From the NCBI GenBank assembly GCA_047610145.1, contig JBLFZF010000097.1:1-11004 (forward strand): a stretch of 11,004 nucleotides of DNA, written 5' to 3'. This document shows positions 5,437 to 11,004 of this stretch, one piece after another. The stretch's first letter is position 1; every line of letters starts with the position of its first letter. Position numbers and translations under genes: made by a program. The DNA is from CAJXZP01 sp047610145. Lineage in GTDB: Bacteria; Bacteroidota; Bacteroidia; Flavobacteriales_G; Salibacteraceae. The notes under the pieces are model-generated. The model had not been told where the DNA came from. It saw only the letters and a program-made list of their open reading frames with translations, and did not search any database.

Positions 5437-7869
5437 ATGACAAAGGCAAAAAGCAATATTTCCGAAGTAGACGTAATGACTCCTCAAGAGTTAAAAAGTG
5501 AAATTTTAAATGATTTTAAGATTGCCAATGAAAGTCGTCAAGCAAGTCTTTTAGGTCGAAGAGAAGTTCTTACCGGAAAAGCTAAATTTGGAATTTTTGG
5601 AGATGGAAAAGAAATGCCTCAAATTGCCTTAGCTAAACAGTTTCAAAATGGTGATTTCAGATCAGGTTATTACCGTGACCAAACGTGGATGATGGCTGCA
5701 GGAACTCTTTCACTTGAAGAGTTTTTTAGTCAGTTGTATGCAAATACAGATCCTATGGCTGAACCTAATTCATCTGGTCGCCAAATGAACTGTCATTTTT
5801 CAACTCACAGTTTAGATGAAGATGGAAATTGGAGAAATTTAATGAATCAAAAAAATTCATCTTCCGACATCTCTCCTACTGCTGGACAAATGCCTCGTCT
5901 TTTAGGTTTAGGACTAGCCTCCAAATTTTATAGAAATAACAAAAATCTTCAAACTACAGAGTTTGAGAAGTTCTCTGATAAAGGAAACGAAATTGCTTTT
6001 GGTTCTATCGGGGATGCCTCTACTTCAGAAGGTCCTTTCTGGGAAACAATGAATGCTATTTCCGTTCTAGAAGTTCCTGTAGTCATGTCTGTTTGGGATG
6101 ACGGATATGGAATTTCAGTTGAAAAAAAGTATCAAACCACGAAAGCTAGTATTTCTGAAGCTCTAAAAGGCTTTCAAAAAGAGCCTGGGACTAATGGAAT
6201 GGAAATCTTCCGTACCAAGGGTTGGGACTACGCTCATTTGTGTTTGACTTATGAAAAAGCTGCCGAAACTGCGCGTAAAAACCATATTCCAGTACTCGTT
6301 CATGTAGAAGAGTTGACGCAACCTCAAGGTCACTCTACTTCAGGTTCTCACGAAAGATATAAATCAGCTGATAGATTACAGTGGGAAAAGGACTTTGATG
6401 GAATAGTGAAATTTAAAGAATGGATTCTTGAAAAAGAAATTGCGACTACTGAAGAGCTAGAAGTGATTGAGAAAGCAGCTAAAAAGGCAGTTAGAGAAGC
6501 CAAAACAGCCGCATGGTCAAAATTCTTTAATCCAATAAAAGAAACGAAAGCTACGGTTTTGGAATTACTAAGATCTATTGCCAGTTCCAGTCATAAAAAA
6601 GTATTCATAGAAAAAATCATTACCGAGTTAGATAATGAAGATGAAGCTTTACAAAGAGAAATTACACAAGCCATTAGACGAATTATTCGACTTTCGGTAA
6701 ATGAAAGCTCAGATGCACGAACACAATTGCTAAAATGGTATAGTACCAATTCAGCGAAAATGGATAAAATATTCCATTCGTTTACTTATTCTGAATCGGC
6801 TCATTCTCCACTAAATGTAGAATCTACTCCAGTAACTTTTGATGCAGACTCTCCTTTAGTAGATGGAAGAGAGATTTTAAGAGATAATTTCGATTATATC
6901 TTTAGTCATCAGCCGGAAACTATGATTTTTGGAGAAGATGCAGGTAAGATTGGTGGAGTTAATCAAGGTTTAGAAGGACTTCAAGATAAATTTGGTAAAC
7001 TACGTGTTGCAGATACTGGAATTCGTGAAACAACCATCGTAGGTCAAGGAATTGGAATGGCAATGAGAGGTTTAAGACCAATTGCTGAGATTCAATACTT
7101 AGATTATATCATGTACGCTATCCAAGTCATTTCAGATGATTTAGCTACCGTTCAATATCGCTCAGGGGGAAAACAAAAAGCACCGCTAATTATTAGAACG
7201 AGAGGTCATCGTTTAGAAGGTATTTGGCATTCGGGTTCTCCACTTGGTACAATTGTAAATGCCGTAAGAGGTGTACACGTATGTGTACCGAGAAACATGA
7301 CACAGGCTGCAGGGTTCTACAATACTTTATTAAAAGGTGATGATCCTGCAATTGTAATTGAATCGTTAAACGGATACCGACTTAAAGAAAGAAAACCATC
7401 CAATATTGGAACGTTTAATGTGCCATTGGGACAGATTGAGGTAATGAAAACAGGTTCAGATGTAACCGTTGTCACCTATGGCTCTATGGTTAGAATGATT
7501 GAAGAGTCTGCAAAGCAATTACTAGAATTAGGAATTTCTATAGAGGTTATTGATGTTCAAACCATGCTTCCTTTTGATATTAATCATGACATCTTAAAGT
7601 CAATTAAGAAAACAAATCGTTTATTAGTGGTTGATGAAGATGTGCCTGGGGGTGGGTCTGCATATATTTTACAGCAATTAATGGAGACTCAAAATGCATA
7701 TTACCATTTAGATTCTAAACCCCATACACTAGCTGCATTTGAGCACCGTCCTCCTTATGGAACAGATGGCGATTATTTCTCTAAACCTTCTATTGAAGAT
7801 ATTGTAGAAAAAGTTTATGCCATAATGCGAGAAAGCAACCCAGAAAAGTTTCCTGAGTTATTTATTTAA
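5437..7869 (+). CDS. Fused alpha/beta E1 component of a 2-oxoacid dehydrogenase, probably branched-chain
   Basis: This 810-residue protein joins E1 alpha and E1 beta in one chain. E1 uses thiamine diphosphate to decarboxylate a 2-oxoacid and acylate the lipoyl group of E2; this fused Bacteroidota type is usually annotated as 2-oxoisovalerate dehydrogenase. The alpha half (about 20-330) has Y79-R-D-Q, G-R-Q-M-N-C-H, S-S-D-I-S-P-T-A-G-Q-M-P, the cofactor motif G192-D-A-S-T-S-E-G with D221-D-G-Y-G-I-S227, and G298-H-S-T-S302. GDA and DD replace the classical GDG and NN. A linker of over 100 mainly helical, charged residues follows. The beta half starts near 475 (D476-G-R-E-I-L) with F-G-E500-D-A, the likely catalytic Glu, and H598-S-G in the active-site loop. 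The transketolase C-terminal domain spans about 665-800. The ATG at 5437 was preferred to TTG 5404, which lies in the promoter. E2 and E3 genes are not in the window. Confidence 0.9.
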   Translation: MTKAKSNISEVDVMTPQELKSEILNDFKIANESRQASLLGRREVLTGKAKFGIFGDGKEMPQIALAKQFQNGDFRSGYYRDQTWMMAAGTLSLEEFFSQLYANTDPMAEPNSSGRQMNCHFSTHSLDEDGNWRNLMNQKNSSSDISPTAGQMPRLLGLGLASKFYRNNKNLQTTEFEKFSDKGNEIAFGSIGDASTSEGPFWETMNAISVLEVPVVMSVWDDGYGISVEKKYQTTKASISEALKGFQKEPGTNGMEIFRTKGWDYAHLCLTYEKAAETARKNHIPVLVHVEELTQPQGHSTSGSHERYKSADRLQWEKDFDGIVKFKEWILEKEIATTEELEVIEKAAKKAVREAKTAAWSKFFNPIKETKATVLELLRSIASSSHKKVFIEKIITELDNEDEALQREITQAIRRIIRLSVNESSDARTQLLKWYSTNSAKMDKIFHSFTYSESAHSPLNVESTPVTFDADSPLVDGREILRDNFDYIFSHQPETMIFGEDAGKIGGVNQGLEGLQDKFGKLRVADTGIRETTIVGQGIGMAMRGLRPIAEIQYLDYIMYAIQVISDDLATVQYRSGGKQKAPLIIRTRGHRLEGIWHSGSPLGTIVNAVRGVHVCVPRNMTQAAGFYNTLLKGDDPAIVIESLNGYRLKERKPSNIGTFNVPLGQIEVMKTGSDVTVVTYGSMVRMIEESAKQLLELGISIEVIDVQTMLPFDINHDILKSIKKTNRLLVVDEDVPGGGSAYILQQLMETQNAYYHLDSKPHTLAAFEHRPPYGTDGDYFSKPSIEDIVEKVYAIMRESNPEKFPELFI

Positions 7870-7887
7870 CAACAAATTAATTTTACT

Positions 7888-7922
7888 AAAAAGGCTACCA
7901 AATAATTTTGGTAGCCTTTTTT
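7888..7922 (+). terminator. Rho-independent terminator after the E1 gene
   Basis: A 15-bp stem joins 7888-7902 to 7907-7921 (core AAGGCTACCAAA with TTTGGTAGCCTT) around a TAAT loop. The right arm ends in six T's (7917-7922), and A's on the left side would let it act from both directions. It lies 18 bases after the stop codon. Confidence 0.9.
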
Positions 7923-8008
7923 ATTCTCCTTTTATTTACCGGATAAAACCCTTATCCAAACCCACAACCATTTATGTATAAACCCCCTTACCTACTATAA
8001 ATTTAACT

Positions 8009-8016
8009 TACATTTG
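8009..8016 (+). promoter_or_regulatory. -7 promoter element of the M16 operon
   Basis: TACATTTG is an exact TAnnTTTG match. It lies 24 bases before the ATG at 8041, giving a leader of about 20 nt. A clear -33 TTTG was not seen. The TTG at 8014, which would lengthen the reading frame by nine codons, is part of this element. Confidence 0.55.
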
Positions 8017-8040
8017 GGGCAAAATTTAAACAACGTAATA

Positions 8041-9351
8041 ATGAGAAAATTGCTTTTTGGGTTAACCCTACTTTTGGGTGGCATGAGTGTTTCCCAAGCT
8101 CAACAAAAAATAAAATACGTAGAATATGATCTTCCTAATGGATTACATGTGATTTTGCATGAAGATCACTCTACGCCAATTGTGGCGGTTTCTGTTATGT
8201 ACCATGTAGGTTCAAAAAATGAAGATTCGACACGTACTGGATTCGCTCATTTTTTCGAACACTTAATGTTTGAAGGATCCGAAAATATACCCAGAGGTGA
8301 ATATTCAAATTATGTAGAGAAAGCAGGTGGAGCTTTAAATGCAAATACCTCTCAAGATCGCACATTCTATTATGATTTATTACCATCTAACCAATTAGAG
8401 TTAGGCTTATGGTTAGAGTCAGAAAGAATGATGCATGCAAAAGTTGATTCAACTGGAATTGCTACGCAAAGAGAAGTGGTCAAAGAAGAGAAAAGACAAC
8501 GTGTAGACAATCAGCCTTACGGTTCTTTCCAAGCAGAGATAATGAAACGTGCGTATACAGTGCACCCTTATCGTTGGACACCAATTGGGTCAATGGCAGA
8601 TTTAGATGCTGCTGAAGAAGCAGACTACGTCAATTTTTACAAGAAGTTTTATGTTCCTAACAATGCCTGTCTTTCAATTGCAGGAGACTTAGATATTAAG
8701 GAAACTAAAAAAATGATTAATGAATATTTCTCTGATATTCCAAAAGGAGCTGACATTGTTCGACCAACTATCGTTGAACCAATGAAAACAGCACAAGTTA
8801 GAGATACTATTTACGACAATATTCAATTACCTGGAGTAATGATGGCATTTCATTCTCCAGCTTTAGGTACCGATGATGGCTACGCTATGGATATGGTAAG
8901 TAAAATTCTATCTCAAGGTTCTAGCTCTAGATTACACAAAAGAATTGTAGAGGACGAACAAAAAGCAGTTTTTGTTGGTGCATTTCCTTTTCCACTTGAA
9001 GATCCAGGTGTATTTATTGCATTATCTATTGCTAATTCTGGAGTTCAACCGGATGAAGTAGAAACTTCAATTATGGAAGAAATTACTAAACTTCAAAATG
9101 AACTAATATCAGAAAGTGAATTTCAAAAATTACAAAATCAAATTGAAAATGATATTGTAAGTGGGTATTCTTCACAAGCTGGCATTGCTGAAAACTTAGC
9201 TCAGTATTACATGTATTATGGTAGTACCAAATTAATCAATACGGAAATAAAAAAATACAGAGCGGTAACCAGAGATGCTATTATGGCAGTAGCTAAAAAA
9301 TATTTAATAGCCAATAATAGTGTCGTTCTTTATTACTTGCCCAAACAATAG
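8041..9351 (+). CDS. Exported M16 zinc peptidase, catalytic subunit
   Basis: This 436-residue protein has a signal peptide (residues 1-20, S-Q-A|Q), so it acts in the periplasm or at the outer membrane. It carries the inverted zinc motif H70-F-F-E-H74 of M16 (insulinase, processing-peptidase) enzymes. E150 in V-V-K-E-E-K-R lies 75 residues after H74, the right distance for the third zinc ligand. D-L-P-N-G-L-H-V at the N-terminus and A-G-G-A-L-N-A-N-T-S downstream of HxxEH are typical. The length is that of a two-domain M16B subunit, which normally pairs with an inactive homologue to form a closed chamber that degrades peptides. That partner is encoded 34 bp downstream. The ATG at 8041 gives a standard signal peptide; the upstream TTG lies in the promoter. 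Confidence 0.92.
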   Translation: MRKLLFGLTLLLGGMSVSQAQQKIKYVEYDLPNGLHVILHEDHSTPIVAVSVMYHVGSKNEDSTRTGFAHFFEHLMFEGSENIPRGEYSNYVEKAGGALNANTSQDRTFYYDLLPSNQLELGLWLESERMMHAKVDSTGIATQREVVKEEKRQRVDNQPYGSFQAEIMKRAYTVHPYRWTPIGSMADLDAAEEADYVNFYKKFYVPNNACLSIAGDLDIKETKKMINEYFSDIPKGADIVRPTIVEPMKTAQVRDTIYDNIQLPGVMMAFHSPALGTDDGYAMDMVSKILSQGSSSRLHKRIVEDEQKAVFVGAFPFPLEDPGVFIALSIANSGVQPDEVETSIMEEITKLQNELISESEFQKLQNQIENDIVSGYSSQAGIAENLAQYYMYYGSTKLINTEIKKYRAVTRDAIMAVAKKYLIANNSVVLYYLPKQ

Positions 9352-9385
9352 TTCATTAATTAGGAATTGAAAAAAATTATTTAAA

Positions 9386-11004
9386 ATGAAAAAAATTTTA
9401 TTATTTATGTTCTCCCTAGCGATAACTACTGTTACGTTAGCTCAAGTGGATAGAACAAAAGCACCTACTGCCGGACCGGCTCCAAAAATTCAATTAGGAG
9501 ATTACGAGACATTTACCTTAAACAACGGTCTTCAAGTATTTTTGGTTGAAAACCATAAAACACCAAGAGTTTCTTGGCAGTTGTTCATTAACAGAAATGA
9601 GGTACTAGACGGAGATCATGCAGGAATGCAATCTATGATGGGAAGTGCCTTAATGACAGGTACCACAACTAAAACAAAAGCTCAAATTGATGAGTCTGTA
9701 GATTTTATTGGGGCCAGCCTTTCTACGTCTGCTTTTGGAGCATATGCCTCCTCTTTGTCAAAGCATAAAGAAACTACATTGGCTTTAATGAGTGATGTTA
9801 TTTTAAATCCAACTTTTCCGGAAGATGAGTTGACGAAGATGAAAAAACAAACACAATCTGGTCTAATGGCTAACGCCTCTGATCCTGCGGCAATGTCTAG
9901 TAACGTGAGTAGTGTTATGACTTATGGGAAATCTCATCCTTATGGGGAAGTAGAAACTAGTGAAACGGTGGAAAGTATTACTGCAGAAATGTGCAAATCA
10001 TTTTATTCAACCTACTTTAAACCCAACGTTTCGTATTTAATTATTGTAGGTGACATCTCAAAAAAAGAAGCCATTTCTTTAGTAGAAACAAACCTGGGTA
10101 GCTGGGTAAAAGGGGATGTACCTGCGCATTCCTATGATATGCCTACCATTCCAAAAGCTAACCAAGTAGACTTCGTAAACAAACCGGGAGCTGTTCAATC
10201 CACTATTAGTATTGTTTATCCTTTAGATTTAAAACCAGGAAGTACCGATGCAATTGCTACAAGTGTAATGAATGCAATTTTAGGTAACTCTGGTTTCATG
10301 GCTCGTTTAATTCAAAATATTCGAGAAGATAAAGCCTACACATATGGTGCTTATTCTAGTCTATCTGCTGATGCTTTAGTAGGTGATTTTTATGCCGGAG
10401 CGGAAGTTCGAAACGATGTCACAGATAGTGCAATCATTGAATTTCTTTACGAAATGGAACGTTTAACTGTAGACGCGGTAAATGACGAAGAATTACAAAA
10501 TGTAAAAAACTACTTGAACGGTAGGTTTGCAAGATCATTAGAAAGACCACAAACCGTAGCTAGATTTGCGTTAAACACAGCGCGTTACAATTTACCGTCT
10601 GACTATTACGCCACATATTTAGAAAACCTTCAAGCAGTTACCGCTGAAGATGTGATGAGAGTTGCTTCAAAATACTTAAAACCGAACAACGCACATATCG
10701 TTGTGGTTGGCAATAAAGAGGAAGTCGCCAATAAATTAAAAGTTTTTAGTGCCGATAATAAAATCAACTATTTAGATGCATTTGGTAACCCAGTAGCCGA
10801 TGTTTCCCCTATTCCTGAGGGAGTGACATCTCAAGTTGTTATTGACCATTATTTAATGGCAATGGGCGGCAAAGAAAAACTTGCCGATATTTCGGCACAA
10901 GATGTAGTGATGTCAAGTTCTATGCAAGGCATGCCTTTAGAAGTTAGAATGGTCACCAAAGGATCCTCAAAGATGCTAATGACCGTTAAAAGTGGCGAAA
11001 TGAA
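9386..11004 (+). CDS. Exported M16 homologue without zinc motif, with extra C-terminal domain (cut by right edge)
   Basis: From the ATG at 9386 the frame stays open to the window end (539 codons plus two bases). A signal peptide covers residues 1-19 (T-L-A|Q). The M16 fold begins with T-L-N-N-G-L-Q-V-F-L-V (44-54), as in the catalytic partner. Where HxxEH is expected there is S83-M-M-G-S87, so no zinc can be bound. The C-terminal M16 domain keeps the R/Y pair used for substrate binding in such subunits: R313-E-D-K-A-Y-T-Y320. After about residue 480 a further domain starts (V-I-D-H-Y-L-M-A-M-G-G-K-E-K-L499), common in Bacteroidota M16 proteins of this type and loosely like lipoprotein-carrier folds. 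It is co-transcribed with the catalytic gene 34 bp upstream and likely forms a heterodimer with its product. Confidence 0.9.
   Translation, partial: MKKILLFMFSLAITTVTLAQVDRTKAPTAGPAPKIQLGDYETFTLNNGLQVFLVENHKTPRVSWQLFINRNEVLDGDHAGMQSMMGSALMTGTTTKTKAQIDESVDFIGASLSTSAFGAYASSLSKHKETTLALMSDVILNPTFPEDELTKMKKQTQSGLMANASDPAAMSSNVSSVMTYGKSHPYGEVETSETVESITAEMCKSFYSTYFKPNVSYLIIVGDISKKEAISLVETNLGSWVKGDVPAHSYDMPTIPKANQVDFVNKPGAVQSTISIVYPLDLKPGSTDAIATSVMNAILGNSGFMARLIQNIREDKAYTYGAYSSLSADALVGDFYAGAEVRNDVTDSAIIEFLYEMERLTVDAVNDEELQNVKNYLNGRFARSLERPQTVARFALNTARYNLPSDYYATYLENLQAVTAEDVMRVASKYLKPNNAHIVVVGNKEEVANKLKVFSADNKINYLDAFGNPVADVSPIPEGVTSQVVIDHYLMAMGGKEKLADISAQDVVMSSSMQGMPLEVRMVTKGSSKMLMTVKSGEM

Noticed and set aside
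8195..8386. 63-codon minus-strand open frame
   Set aside because: It is antisense to the zinc-motif region of the M16 gene; chance openness.
1..11004. CRISPR arrays, tRNA or rRNA genes, insertion sequences, integrases
   Set aside because: No regularly spaced direct repeats, cloverleaf-like segments, rRNA-like blocks or transposase motifs were found by eye.

Overview
The window looks like chromosome from a low-GC member of the Bacteroidota, most likely the order Flavobacteriales. The grounds are promoters matching the Bacteroidota -7 element TAnnTTTG, starts without Shine-Dalgarno sequences, a fused alpha/beta E1 2-oxoacid dehydrogenase, a PadR-PspC gene pair and a tandem pair of secreted M16 peptidase-like genes. 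I see no rRNA, tRNA, insertion sequence, integrase, phage gene or CRISPR array.

Left part (1-2146). A minus-strand gene for a secreted, cysteine-containing MORN-repeat protein runs off the left edge. It is divergent from a plus-strand gene for a Swt1-type HEPN-like protein whose usual HEPN histidine is replaced by valine. A 292-bp gap with hairpins and a possible relic of a beta-barrel coding end separates this gene from a convergent minus-strand class I glutamine amidotransferase (PabA/TrpG type), which may be read from a leaderless transcript.

Middle (2147-5284). Two small exported proteins of no family I recognise share a Y[FY]I..FN.E[VI]T core and an identical extreme C-terminus, LFFNFI. 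The first is a single gene closed by a strong terminator. The second follows an excellent promoter and a foldable 5' leader, and it leads an apparent operon with a PadR repressor and a multi-pass PspC-domain protein, closed by another terminator. This arrangement suggests an envelope-stress module in which the small proteins take part. It is the most novel-looking part of the window.

Right part (5285-11004). An 810-residue fused E1 alpha/beta 2-oxoacid dehydrogenase (probably branched-chain) has its own promoter and terminator. A two-gene operon follows: an exported zinc M16 peptidase with an intact HxxEH motif, then an exported M16 homologue without metal ligands but with the R/Y pair. The second gene carries an extra C-terminal domain and runs off the right edge. 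Intergenic stretches of 200-300 bases (1153-1444, 2501-2773, 5212-5436) hold only the hairpins, terminators and promoters listed.
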